From Sinorhizobium glycinis (GTDB taxonomy: Bacteria; Pseudomonadota; Alphaproteobacteria; Rhizobiales; Rhizobiaceae), in NCBI RefSeq assembly GCF_001651865.1, contig NZ_LPUX01000068.1, positions 124,001 to 188,000 on the forward strand: a DNA stretch of 64,000 nt, written 5' to 3'. The notes below the pieces were generated by a model. The model saw only the letters and a list, made by a program, of their open reading frames with translations, did not search any database and was not told the DNA's origin. Shown here piece by piece: positions 37,538-45,421 of this stretch. The position numbers and the translations under genes were made by a program. Positions within the stretch are counted from its first letter, which is position 1. Every line of letters begins with the position of its first letter.

Positions 37538-38376
37538 GCGGCGACATCGAGGACAAGCCGCAGCCGTTGATCGAGCACCTCATCGAGCTTCGCGCGCGGC
37601 TGATGTGGGCGGTCGGCGCGTTCTTCGTCGCCTTCCTTGTCTGCTTCTACTTCGCCAAGCAGCTGTTCAATCTCCTCGTCCTGCCGTTCAAGTGGGCGGT
37701 GAACTGGGCCGGCCTCAGCCATCGCAACGTCGAACTGATCTACACCGCCCCGCAGGAATTCTTCTTCACCCAGATCAAGGTGGCGATGTTCGGGGCGCTG
37801 GTGATCGCCTTTCCGGTCATCGCCTCGCAGGTTTACAAGTTCGTCGCGCCCGGTCTCTACAAGAACGAGCGGGCGGCCTTTCTGCCGTTCCTGATTGCCT
37901 CTCCGGTCCTTTTCCTGCTCGGCGGCGCGCTGGTCTATTTCTTCTTCACCCCGATGGTCATGTGGTTCTTCCTGGCCATGGAGCAGGGGGGCGGAGAGGG
38001 GCAGGTGGCGATCCAGCTGTTGCCGAAGGTGTCGGAATATTTGAGCCTGATCATGTCGCTGGTGTTCGCCTTCGGGCTGGTGTTCCAGCTGCCGGTCGTC
38101 ACCACACTCCTGGCGCGTGTCGGCTTCGTCACCTCGCAGGGTCTTGCCGAGAAGCGCAAATATGCGATCGTCATCGCTTTCGTCGTCGCCGCCGTGCTGA
38201 CGCCGCCGGATCCGGTTTCCCAGATCGGTCTTGCGCTGCCCGCCATCCTTCTCTACGAGATTTCAATCTATACGGCGCGACTCGTTGAAAGACGGCGGGA
38301 AGCTGAGGCGCTTGCAGGCGAGTCCGCCTCTTCGCAGGAAGGTTCTTCGGGGACGGTCGGGCCAGCCCAAGGCTGA
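37534..38376 (+). CDS. tatC: TatC, twin-arginine signal receptor
   Basis: Polytopic (six-helix) protein that recognises the twin-arginine signal peptide. The 280-residue product shows [20 protein letters not shown] at the N-terminus (the conserved HLxELRxR cytoplasmic motif), [20 protein letters not shown] and the C-terminal [21 protein letters not shown]. Length is typical of alphaproteobacteria. Last gene of tatABC; a RIME-like repeat follows before serS. Confidence 0.97.
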   Translation: MSGDIEDKPQPLIEHLIELRARLMWAVGAFFVAFLVCFYFAKQLFNLLVLPFKWAVNWAGLSHRNVELIYTAPQEFFFTQIKVAMFGALVIAFPVIASQVYKFVAPGLYKNERAAFLPFLIASPVLFLLGGALVYFFFTPMVMWFFLAMEQGGGEGQVAIQLLPKVSEYLSLIMSLVFAFGLVFQLPVVTTLLARVGFVTSQGLAEKRKYAIVIAFVVAAVLTPPDPVSQIGLALPAILLYEISIYTARLVERRREAEALAGESASSQEGSSGTVGPAQG

Positions 38377-38393
38377 CTTTCGCGCGCCGTGAC

Positions 38394-38500
38394 CTACAGC
38401 GCCGTGCGTCTCTCAGACACGCAAAGGTCGCTCGTAGCACTTTGAATTGCTGCATGTCCTTGTCCTTAAATCGGGATCGATTGAAGGAGACACGCAGTAG
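38394..38500 (+). repeat. RIME-like palindromic repeat between tatC and serS
   Basis: About 107 bases with two imperfect palindromes: one around GTGCGTC/GACACGC, the other running from CTGCATGTCCTT through TTAAATCG..CGATT to ACGCAGTAG. It is nearly the reverse complement of 58476-58582, of the same length, and fits the Rhizobium-specific intergenic mosaic element class. Confidence 0.8.
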
Positions 38501-38519
38501 ACCAACGCGTGGGAAGACT

Positions 38520-39803
38520 ATGCTCGATATCAAATGGATTCGTGAGAATGCTGGCGTGCTCGACAATGCCCTGGCGAAGCGGGGCGCGGCGTCGCTTTCC
38601 GCATCGCTGATCGCGCTTGACGAGCGCCGCCGCGCGATCCTTCAGTCGCTGCAGGAGATGCAGTCGCGCCGCAACGCCGCCTCGAAGGAAATCGGCGCGG
38701 CGATGGCGCAGAAGAACAGCGAACTCGCCGAAAAGCTCAAGTCCGAAGTCGCCGAACTCAAGGACGCCCTGCCGGCTGCCGAAGAGGAAAGCCGCCGGAT
38801 CGAAGCCGAGCTCACGGATATCCTGTCGCGCATCCCGAACGTGCCTCTCGAGGACGTGCCGGTCGGCCCGGACGAGAGCGGCAATGTCGTGAAGCGGGTC
38901 GTTGGCGCCAAGCCGACCTGGAACCATAGGCCGCTCGAGCATTTCGAGATCGGCGAAGCGCTGGGTTTCATGGATTTCGAAGGCGCCGCACGCATTGCCG
39001 GCGCGCGTTTCACGATTCTGAAGGGGCAGCTTGCTCGCCTGGAGCGTGCCCTTAGCCAGTTCATGCTGGATCTGCACACCGGCGAGCACGGCTATATCGA
39101 AGTGCAGCCGCCGCTGCTCGTCCGCGACGATGCCATGTACGGGACCGGCCAATTGCCGAAATTCGCCGAGGATCTCTTCCGCACGACGGACGATCGCTGG
39201 CTGATCCCGACCGCGGAGGTTCCGCTGACGAACATGGTGCGCGAGCAGATCCTCGAGGGCGAGAAGCTGCCGCTGCGCTTCACGGCTCTGACGCCGTGCT
39301 TTCGATCGGAAGCGGGCTCGGCCGGGCGTGACACGCGCGGCATGCTGCGCCAGCACCAGTTCAACAAGGTCGAACTGGTGTCGATCACCGACGCCGAGAC
39401 CTCGGTCGATGAGCACGAGCGGATGACGGCCTGCGCCGAAGAGGTGCTGAAACGGCTCGGGCTGCACTACCGCGTGATGACACTCTGCACCGGCGACATG
39501 GGCTTCGGCGCACGCAAGACCTATGACCTCGAAGTCTGGCTGCCGGGGCAGGATACCTATCGGGAAATTTCGTCCTGCTCCGTTTGCGGCGACTTCCAGG
39601 CACGCCGTATGAATGCGCGCTATCGCACCAAGGAAGAGAAGGGCACGAAGTTCGTCCATACGCTGAACGGTTCCGGCGTGGCCGTGGGCCGTGCGCTGAT
39701 CGCCGTCATCGAGAATTACCTGAATGACGATGGCTCGGTCTCCGTGCCGGAGGTTCTCGTTCCGTATATGGGCGGTCTTCGACGCATCGAGAAGGCGGCC
39801 TGA
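38520..39803 (+). CDS. serS: Seryl-tRNA synthetase
   Basis: Class II synthetase charging tRNA-Ser (and tRNA-Sec where present). The 427-residue protein has an N-terminal coiled-coil arm (about 1-110), motif 2 with [21 protein letters not shown] and motif 3 with [22 protein letters not shown] 38520 gives [18 protein letters not shown], the family start; the open frame upstream runs through the repeat and is not coding. surE starts 24 bases after the stop. Confidence 0.98.
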   Translation: MLDIKWIRENAGVLDNALAKRGAASLSASLIALDERRRAILQSLQEMQSRRNAASKEIGAAMAQKNSELAEKLKSEVAELKDALPAAEEESRRIEAELTDILSRIPNVPLEDVPVGPDESGNVVKRVVGAKPTWNHRPLEHFEIGEALGFMDFEGAARIAGARFTILKGQLARLERALSQFMLDLHTGEHGYIEVQPPLLVRDDAMYGTGQLPKFAEDLFRTTDDRWLIPTAEVPLTNMVREQILEGEKLPLRFTALTPCFRSEAGSAGRDTRGMLRQHQFNKVELVSITDAETSVDEHERMTACAEEVLKRLGLHYRVMTLCTGDMGFGARKTYDLEVWLPGQDTYREISSCSVCGDFQARRMNARYRTKEEKGTKFVHTLNGSGVAVGRALIAVIENYLNDDGSVSVPEVLVPYMGGLRRIEKAA

Positions 39804-39827
39804 AGCGCGAGCAAGCGAGAGACCGGC

Positions 39828-40598
39828 ATGCGAATCCTGCTGACCAATGACGATGGCATTCATGCCGAAGGGCTCTCCGTTCTCGAGCGGATCGCGCTGA
39901 CCATCTCGGACGATGTCTGGGTCGTCGCGCCGGAAGTGGACCAGAGCGGCCTTGCCCATTCGCTGACGCTCTCGGAACCGCTGCGGCTGCGCCAGGTTTC
40001 CGAGAGGCGTTTCGCACTCCGGGGAACGCCGACAGACTGCGTGATCATGGCGGCGCGGAAGATACTCGATCGCAAGCCGGATCTCGTCCTCTCGGGCGTC
40101 AACATCGGCGCCAACCTTGCGGACGACGTCACCTATTCCGGCACCGTGGCCGGTGCCATTGAGGGCACGCTCCAGGGAATCCGGTCGATCGCCGTCAGCC
40201 AGGCTTACCACCATGCCCTCGGCGGCGCGGTTTCGTGGAATGTGGCCGATACCCACGCGCCCGCCTTGATCCGCACCCTGATGAATGTCGAGCTTCCGGA
40301 CGGAACCCTCCTCAATGTGAACTTCCCCGATTGCGCGGCCGACGCCGTGGCGGGCGTGGAGGTGACCTCACAAGGCAAGCTCGAATTCGGCCTCAGCATC
40401 GACGAGCGTATAGACGGTCGTGGATTTCCCTATTTCTGGCTCCGCTTCGGCGAGCGATCCGGCGACTTCCGCTCCGGAACGGACATTCGCGCTTTGCGCG
40501 AAAACAGGATCTCGGTAACCCCGCTTAAACTGGATATGACCGACTATACCGTCCAGGAGCGCATTGCGCGCGCACTGCGGGAAGGGACAGGCGCTTGA
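39828..40598 (+). CDS. surE: 5'/3'-nucleotidase SurE
   Basis: Metal-dependent phosphatase acting on nucleoside monophosphates and associated with survival in stationary phase. The 256-residue protein shows [16 protein letters not shown] (metal ligands in the DD), [11 protein letters not shown] (Ser ligand) and [19 protein letters not shown] (Asn ligand). It overlaps the following pcm by 4 bases, an old and widespread surE-pcm pairing. Confidence 0.97.
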   Translation: MRILLTNDDGIHAEGLSVLERIALTISDDVWVVAPEVDQSGLAHSLTLSEPLRLRQVSERRFALRGTPTDCVIMAARKILDRKPDLVLSGVNIGANLADDVTYSGTVAGAIEGTLQGIRSIAVSQAYHHALGGAVSWNVADTHAPALIRTLMNVELPDGTLLNVNFPDCAADAVAGVEVTSQGKLEFGLSIDERIDGRGFPYFWLRFGERSGDFRSGTDIRALRENRISVTPLKLDMTDYTVQERIARALREGTGA

Positions 40599-41248
40599 AC
40601 GGACGCGTTTCGCAGCAGGAAGGCTTTGCAGCGATGGCGCTGCGCCTTCGTTCCGCCGGCGTGGTCAATCACGATTTGCTCAAGGCCGTCGAGCAGACCC
40701 CGCGCAGCAATTTCTGTCCCCCGCAGTACCAGGACGACGTCTATTCCAAGCGATTGATACCGCTCGACTGCGGTTCGTTCATGGAAGGCTGCGACTTCGC
40801 CGTCCGCCTGCTGCATTACCTGAATATCAAGCCGGGCCAACGCATTCTGGAGGTGGGGACAGGCAGCGGTTTCACGGCGGCACTGATGGGGCGTATCGCC
40901 GAACGCATCCTGACGATCGATCGGTATCAGACACTGGTGAGTTCGGCGCAGAAGAACCTCGAAAAAACCGGCATCCGCAATGTCGTCGTCAGGCACGCGG
41001 ATGGTAGTTCCGGGGTTCCGGGCGAGGGAACGTTCGACCGAATTCTCATCACCGCCGCCTTCAACAGCCTGCCCCGAATGTTTTCCGATCATCTGGTCTC
41101 CGGCGGTACGCTGCTGGTGCCGATCATGATGAGCGAAACGCAGTGCCGCATCGTGCGCGTCAGCCGGACCGGCAGCCGCTTCGATCGCGAAGATCTGTTC
41201 GACGCCCCCTATCTTCCGATCGTGCCGCAACTCGCATCGTTTCTCTGA
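40595..41248 (+). CDS. pcm: Protein-L-isoaspartate O-methyltransferase, surE-linked copy
   Basis: Repairs isoaspartyl damage by methylating the abnormal carboxylate. The 217-residue product has [20 protein letters not shown] at the N-terminal side, the SAM motif [19 protein letters not shown] at about 86-104 and [10 protein letters not shown]. The TTG start at 40595 overlaps the surE stop (TTGA) and gives the usual length; ATG 40634 is the fallback. As the surE partner this is the orthodox pcm, while 13864-14523 is the more diverged paralogue. Confidence 0.92.
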   Translation: MNGRVSQQEGFAAMALRLRSAGVVNHDLLKAVEQTPRSNFCPPQYQDDVYSKRLIPLDCGSFMEGCDFAVRLLHYLNIKPGQRILEVGTGSGFTAALMGRIAERILTIDRYQTLVSSAQKNLEKTGIRNVVVRHADGSSGVPGEGTFDRILITAAFNSLPRMFSDHLVSGGTLLVPIMMSETQCRIVRVSRTGSRFDREDLFDAPYLPIVPQLASFL

Positions 41249-41364
41249 CGCGCCGATGAAGCAGGCCCGGCGTTGCAGCGGACGCTGATTCTCGGCCGCC
41301 CGTGCTGGACGTAGGCATCGCCTGCAACCTCCCGTCAGACGGGAACCCCTTTCAGAACAGCCGA

Positions 41365-41380
41365 TTAACGAATTCTTAAC
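41365..41380. promoter_or_regulatory. Perfect CtrA-type box (TTAA-N7-TTAAC)
   Basis: TTAA CGAATTC TTAAC matches the CtrA consensus TTAA-N7-TTAAC exactly, about 118 bases before the start of the unknown gene at 41498. The core also reads TTAA-N7-TTAA on the other strand. Confidence 0.6.
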
Positions 41381-41497
41381 GAAATCCAGCTTCGCGCAAG
41401 CTTACGCCCGTAGCCCGGAAAGGCACGATGGCTGAAAGCACCTTTGCCCGCGCTTGCGCGTAGATCCGCTCCATCGTGTCAGTGACGGAGACGATGG

Positions 41498-42148
41498 ATG
41501 GAGATTGCGAACAGGCTGACTGCAGCGACAACCGGTGACGGTTTGGGCAATCTCGCCGGCCGTCCCGCCGGGCAGGTTGTCTCCGGAAGCAAGGACGACG
41601 GCGCGGTCCAGGCCACGCCGGCAAGCTTCTTCGATCCGACGCCCCGCATTTCGCTGTCGGTCGACGCGCTGCTCTATCTGAGCCGGACAAGAAAGGCGCC
41701 CGAGAAACTGCCGCCGCTGACCAGGGACGAGTGGAACAACACGCTTTCGCCACAGCTGGCTGCGCGCGAATATCAGGCCTTTGGGAAGCATGCCGAGACC
41801 GGCGACTACAAGGCCTATTATAGTGCCTTCATCGACTACTACGACAATCTGCGTCCGGAGGACCAGAACAGCCTGCGCTACTTCGGTACGCGCGAGGCGG
41901 CCGTGGCCGGCTTGCGGTCGCTTGAATACGATGCCGAAAGCGGATTGGAAACGGGCGGAAATTTCGAAAGGCTCGTCAGCGTCTTCCTGGACCAGGACAA
42001 GGCCGCGTCTTCAGTTGACTCCGCCGCCTTGCCAACTCGTGAAACCCCATTTGTCGGTTGGGACGTCGGCAGTATCAGCTACGAAGAGCAACCGCCTGAA
42101 CCGCGGTCGCTGTCGGAAATCGAGCGCCTCTATTCCGAACTTCTCTAA
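41498..42148 (+). CDS. Conserved protein of unknown function
   Basis: A 216-residue protein I do not recognise. It starts MEIANRLTAATTGDG with a Gly/Ser-rich, probably disordered first 45 residues, then an acidic globular part with many aromatic residues (GDYKAYYSAFIDYYDNLRPE near 108-127) and ends in SLSEIERLYSELL. No signal peptide or membrane segment. Third-position GC is high like its neighbours, so it is probably a real gene. A CtrA-type box upstream and a LytM-like gene downstream hint at cell-cycle or division timing, which is inference only. Confidence 0.75.
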   Translation: MEIANRLTAATTGDGLGNLAGRPAGQVVSGSKDDGAVQATPASFFDPTPRISLSVDALLYLSRTRKAPEKLPPLTRDEWNNTLSPQLAAREYQAFGKHAETGDYKAYYSAFIDYYDNLRPEDQNSLRYFGTREAAVAGLRSLEYDAESGLETGGNFERLVSVFLDQDKAASSVDSAALPTRETPFVGWDVGSISYEEQPPEPRSLSEIERLYSELL

Positions 42149-42241
42149 GCCTTTGCCACAGCTCCTCTTCCTGCCGTGAGGCTTTCACCGCGCGGGCGGC
42201 GGACATCATATGGTTAGCATTTCGTCAAATCAGTGCTGCCC

Positions 42242-42257
42242 TTAACCGGGCGGTAAC
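42242..42257. promoter_or_regulatory. Near-CtrA box upstream of the LysM/LytM gene
   Basis: TTAA CCGGGCG GTAAC differs from TTAA-N7-TTAAC at one position. It lies about 55 bases before the lipoprotein gene start at 42312. Confidence 0.4.
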
Positions 42258-42311
42258 TCTAATGCGCTTTAATCATTCCACAGCGAGTTGCGTTCGGAGT
42301 GGGTAAGCGTC

Positions 42312-43841
42312 ATGCGTAAATTTTCATCTCCCGGTGCAGGGAAATCCTTGATCCGCCTGTGCGGGGCGGTTTTGCTGGCAAGCGTCGCGACCGGTTGCAG
42401 CTCCGACGTAAGCCGCTTTAACGGGCTCTTTTCGAGCTCGGATGATATTACTACCAGTGCCATACCGGGGAATGTGCCGCGCGGCGACGTCTCTGGCGGT
42501 CAGCCGGCTTCGTCCGCCGGTTCTGGCGGTGGGTCTTATGGTCAAGCTTTCCCGAGCTCCGGCCAGAGCGCGTCCTACGATCCGATGAGTACGGCGAGCA
42601 CGCCGGTTTCCAGTGCCCGGGCCGCTTCGACGCCGGTCAGCGTTCAGCGTACCGCCCTGGCAGAGCCGGCGCCGGCCGCACCGCGCCAGCCGCAAGCGCT
42701 TCCCGCCGCCCGCCAGGCGCAGCCCGCACTCGCCAAGGCCGAGGCGCTGCCGGCGACTTCCGAGCGGACTTCGAGCAAAAGTGGCTGGACGACGGCGAAT
42801 GCGCCGACGATCATGGTTCGTCCCGGCGATACGGTTGCCGCTCTGGCTCGCCGCTTCGGCGTCCCCGAGAAGGAAATCCTCAAGGCGAACGGCTTGAAGT
42901 CGGCCAGCCAGGTGGAGCCGGGGCAGCGCCTGATCGTGCCGACCTTTGGCGGTGCGAGCAGTGCCGCGAAGGCCGCAGCGTCTGGTTCCATCGCCGACTT
43001 CGAAGGCGGCAAGAGGCAGCCTTCGCCGTTGCCGGCCGACCAGCGCGAGATGGCAATCCTTCCCGGCCAGCCCCAGTCCCGCGAAAAGAGCGAAGGTCGC
43101 AACGATGTCGCCGCGGGCAAGCTCAACAACGCCGGTGCCGGTGCCGGCTCGGATGGCGGCTATGCGGTCAAGCCGGGGGATTCGCTGAACAAGATTGCCA
43201 AAGCCAACGGCGTGTCGGTTGCGGCCCTGAAGCAGGCAAACGGCCTCACGGCGGAAGCTATTCGCGTCGGCCAGAAGCTGAAGCTGCCCGCTGCCGGAGC
43301 AGCGGCGACCGATGCAATGGTCACGGCCTCCGTTCCGGCGAAGACGGAGGTGGCATCGCTCGAACAGGGCAAGCCGGCGGAATACAAGCCGCCGGTCACC
43401 AAGGAGAGCGTGACGGACGTCGCAATCAAGACCGATGTCGATCAGGAGTCTCCGAAGTCGACCGGCATAGGCAAATACCGCTGGCCGGTCCGCGGCGCGG
43501 TGGTTGCGGGCTATGGTGCAAATGTCGATGGCAACCGCAATGACGGCATCAACATCTCGGTGCCGGAGGGTACACCGATCAAGGCGGCCGAGAACGGCGT
43601 GGTCATCTATTCGGGCAGCAGCCTCAAGGAACTGGGCAATGCGGTCCTGGTCCGCCACGACGACGGGACGGTCACGGTCTATGGCAACGCTTCGCAGCTC
43701 AAGGTACAGCGCGGCGAGAAGGTGCAGCGCGGTCAGACCCTTGCCGCCTCGGGCATGACCGGCAAGGCCAGCCAGCCGCAGGTTCACTTCGAGGTGCGCA
43801 AGAATGCGACCCCGGTGAACCCGTCGACCTTCCTCGAGTAG
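42312..43841 (+). CDS. NlpD-like lipoprotein: two LysM domains and a degenerate LytM (M23) domain
   Basis: Outer-membrane or periplasmic lipoprotein of 509 residues. The lipobox is LASVATGC (Cys at about 31), followed by a disordered Ala/Pro/Ser linker, LysM domains at about 165-210 and 282-325, and a C-terminal M23/LytM domain at about 393-507. The catalytic residues are lost: the HxxxD motif reads NDGIN, YAH reads YGN, and HxH reads QVH. This is the pattern of E. coli NlpD/EnvC, which activate amidases rather than cut peptidoglycan. A septal or envelope-stress role is likely. ATG 42312 gives the lipoprotein signal. Confidence 0.9.
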   Translation: MRKFSSPGAGKSLIRLCGAVLLASVATGCSSDVSRFNGLFSSSDDITTSAIPGNVPRGDVSGGQPASSAGSGGGSYGQAFPSSGQSASYDPMSTASTPVSSARAASTPVSVQRTALAEPAPAAPRQPQALPAARQAQPALAKAEALPATSERTSSKSGWTTANAPTIMVRPGDTVAALARRFGVPEKEILKANGLKSASQVEPGQRLIVPTFGGASSAAKAAASGSIADFEGGKRQPSPLPADQREMAILPGQPQSREKSEGRNDVAAGKLNNAGAGAGSDGGYAVKPGDSLNKIAKANGVSVAALKQANGLTAEAIRVGQKLKLPAAGAAATDAMVTASVPAKTEVASLEQGKPAEYKPPVTKESVTDVAIKTDVDQESPKSTGIGKYRWPVRGAVVAGYGANVDGNRNDGINISVPEGTPIKAAENGVVIYSGSSLKELGNAVLVRHDDGTVTVYGNASQLKVQRGEKVQRGQTLAASGMTGKASQPQVHFEVRKNATPVNPSTFLE

Positions 43842-43853
43842 GCGTCCGTCCGA

Positions 43854-44735
43854 TCAGGCCGTCTCGTCCAGTTGGCGGCGCAGGCGGCCAGCCAGATCCT
43901 GAATGAACTGCCAGGCGACGCGGCCGGATCTCGATCCCCGCGTCGTCGCCCATTCGAGGGCCTCGGCGTGAAGCGTCTCGGGTTCGACGGGCAGGTGGAA
44001 ATAGCGGGCATATCCGTCGATCATGGCCAGATAGTCGTCCTGGCTGCACTTGTAGAAACCAAGCCAAAGTCCAAACCGGTCCGACAGTGAGACCTTTTCC
44101 TCCACGGCCTCCGAAGGATTGATGGCGGTCGACTGCTCGTTCTCCATCATGTCGCGCGGCAGAAGGTGCCGGCGGTTCGAGGTCGCATAGAGCACGACGT
44201 TCGCCGGGCGTCCCTCGACGCCCCCGTCGAGAACGGCCTTCAGCGACTTGTAGGACGTATCGTCGTGATCGAAGGATAGGTCGTCGCAGAACACGATGAC
44301 CGGCATCGGGGCTCGCCGCAGGATGTCCATCAGGGCGGGGAGGGACGCAATGTCCTCGCGATGCACCTCGACGAGCTTCAGGCCGCTGCCGGTATCGCGC
44401 GCCACCTTCGCGTGGACCGCCTTGACCAGCGAAGACTTGCCCATGCCGCGTGCGCCCCAGAGGAGCACGTTGTTCGCGGGGTAGCCTTCGGCGAAGCGGA
44501 ACGTGTTGTCGACGAGAATATCGCGGACATGGTCGACACCGGTGATCAGCGACAGATCGATGCGATTTGGCCTGGCCACCGGCTGCAAATGGCGGGTGGC
44601 GGGAGCCCAGACGAAGCACTCGGCCTCGGCCCAGTCGTTGTCCGCTGCCGCGGGTCCGGCGATGCGGTCGAGCGCTGCCGAAAGCTTCTGCATTTCGTTG
44701 ATCAGAACGTCGAGCTTGCCTTCGCGCATCTGCAT
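43854..44735 (-). CDS. DUF815-family AAA ATPase
   Basis: Cytoplasmic P-loop ATPase of 293 residues with Walker A in LLWGARGMGKSSLVKAV at about 88-104 and Walker B in PVIVFCDDLSFD at about 144-155, plus an arginine-rich sensor region (LYATSNRRHLLPRDM). The family (DUF815) is common in proteobacteria; its job is unknown. The start at 44735 follows GGAGAA; an ATG 60 bases upstream is less likely. It converges on the NlpD-like gene and is divergent from yajC. Confidence 0.85.
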   Translation of the reverse strand: MQMREGKLDVLINEMQKLSAALDRIAGPAAADNDWAEAECFVWAPATRHLQPVARPNRIDLSLITGVDHVRDILVDNTFRFAEGYPANNVLLWGARGMGKSSLVKAVHAKVARDTGSGLKLVEVHREDIASLPALMDILRRAPMPVIVFCDDLSFDHDDTSYKSLKAVLDGGVEGRPANVVLYATSNRRHLLPRDMMENEQSTAINPSEAVEEKVSLSDRFGLWLGFYKCSQDDYLAMIDGYARYFHLPVEPETLHAEALEWATTRGSRSGRVAWQFIQDLAGRLRRQLDETA

Positions 44736-45040
44736 TTCTCCGGGAATCTTGGTCTGCAGCCCTGGCCGATGCCCTGACGGAGCATACCGAGCCATTGCAA
44801 TTGCTTGATTTATCGGGCCGCTTCTCCTCCGGCCACGACGATTTTGTCGGTAGCACGGCGGTTTGCGCTGGAAAAGCCCGGCTGCACGCCCTGAAGGGGT
44901 TCTCCTGTTGCGGAAATTATGTCAGAGGCAGGAGCAACGGAGAAGGGTGCCGACATTTGTGTCGTGGGATTGCGTCCCTATATTCCCGACGGATTTCGCG
45001 CGGGCAGGTAACCGCGTGGGTTGAACTCAAGGAGTGATCG
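44736..45040 (+). other. Intergenic region DUF815-yajC
   Basis: A 305-base gap between divergent genes, so it should hold both promoters. I see a possible -10 (CTATAT) for yajC and the AAGGAGTGATCG ribosome site next to it. No gene is supported. Confidence 0.5.
44956..44983 (+). promoter_or_regulatory. Possible sigma-70-type promoter for yajC-secDF
   Basis: TTTGTG at 44956-44961 and CTATAT at 44978-44983 with a 16-base spacer. The -10 fits the rhizobial consensus CTATAT, but the -35 is poor. Confidence 0.35.
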
Positions 45041-45373
45041 ATGTTCATTACCGAAGCTTTTGCGCAGACTGCCGCGCCCGCCGCCGGCGGGGCCGACATT
45101 TTGATGTCCATCCTGCCGTTCATCCTGATTTTCGTCGTCATGTACTTCCTGATCATTCGCCCGCAGCGTGCGCAGATGAAGCGTCGCGAAGAGCTCTTGA
45201 AGAACATCCGCCGCGGCGATCAGGTCGTTACCGGCGGCGGTATCGTCGGCAAGGTGACGAAGGTGGTCGACGATGCGGAACTCGAAGTGGAGATTGCCGA
45301 AGGCATCAAGGTCCGCGTGGTTCGCAGCGGCATTTCCGAAGTTCGCGTGAAGGGTGAGCCTGTCAAGGAATAA
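45041..45373 (+). CDS. yajC: YajC, Sec translocon auxiliary subunit
   Basis: Small membrane protein that associates with SecDF. The 110-residue product has one membrane helix (LMSILPFILIFVVMYFLIIR, about 20-39) and the conserved cytoplasmic part IRPQRAQMKRREELLKNIRR then GDQVVTGGGIVGKV. secDF follows by 48 bases in the same direction. Confidence 0.96.
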   Translation: MFITEAFAQTAAPAAGGADILMSILPFILIFVVMYFLIIRPQRAQMKRREELLKNIRRGDQVVTGGGIVGKVTKVVDDAELEVEIAEGIKVRVVRSGISEVRVKGEPVKE

Positions 45374-45421
45374 TCCCACCTGCCACGACCGGCCGGGTGT
45401 GGCGATGGAGCATCTTAAGGC

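Noticed and set aside
38442-38519. A 26-codon N-terminal extension of serS
   Set aside because: It reads through the RIME-like repeat; ATG 38520 gives the conserved [10 protein letters not shown] start.
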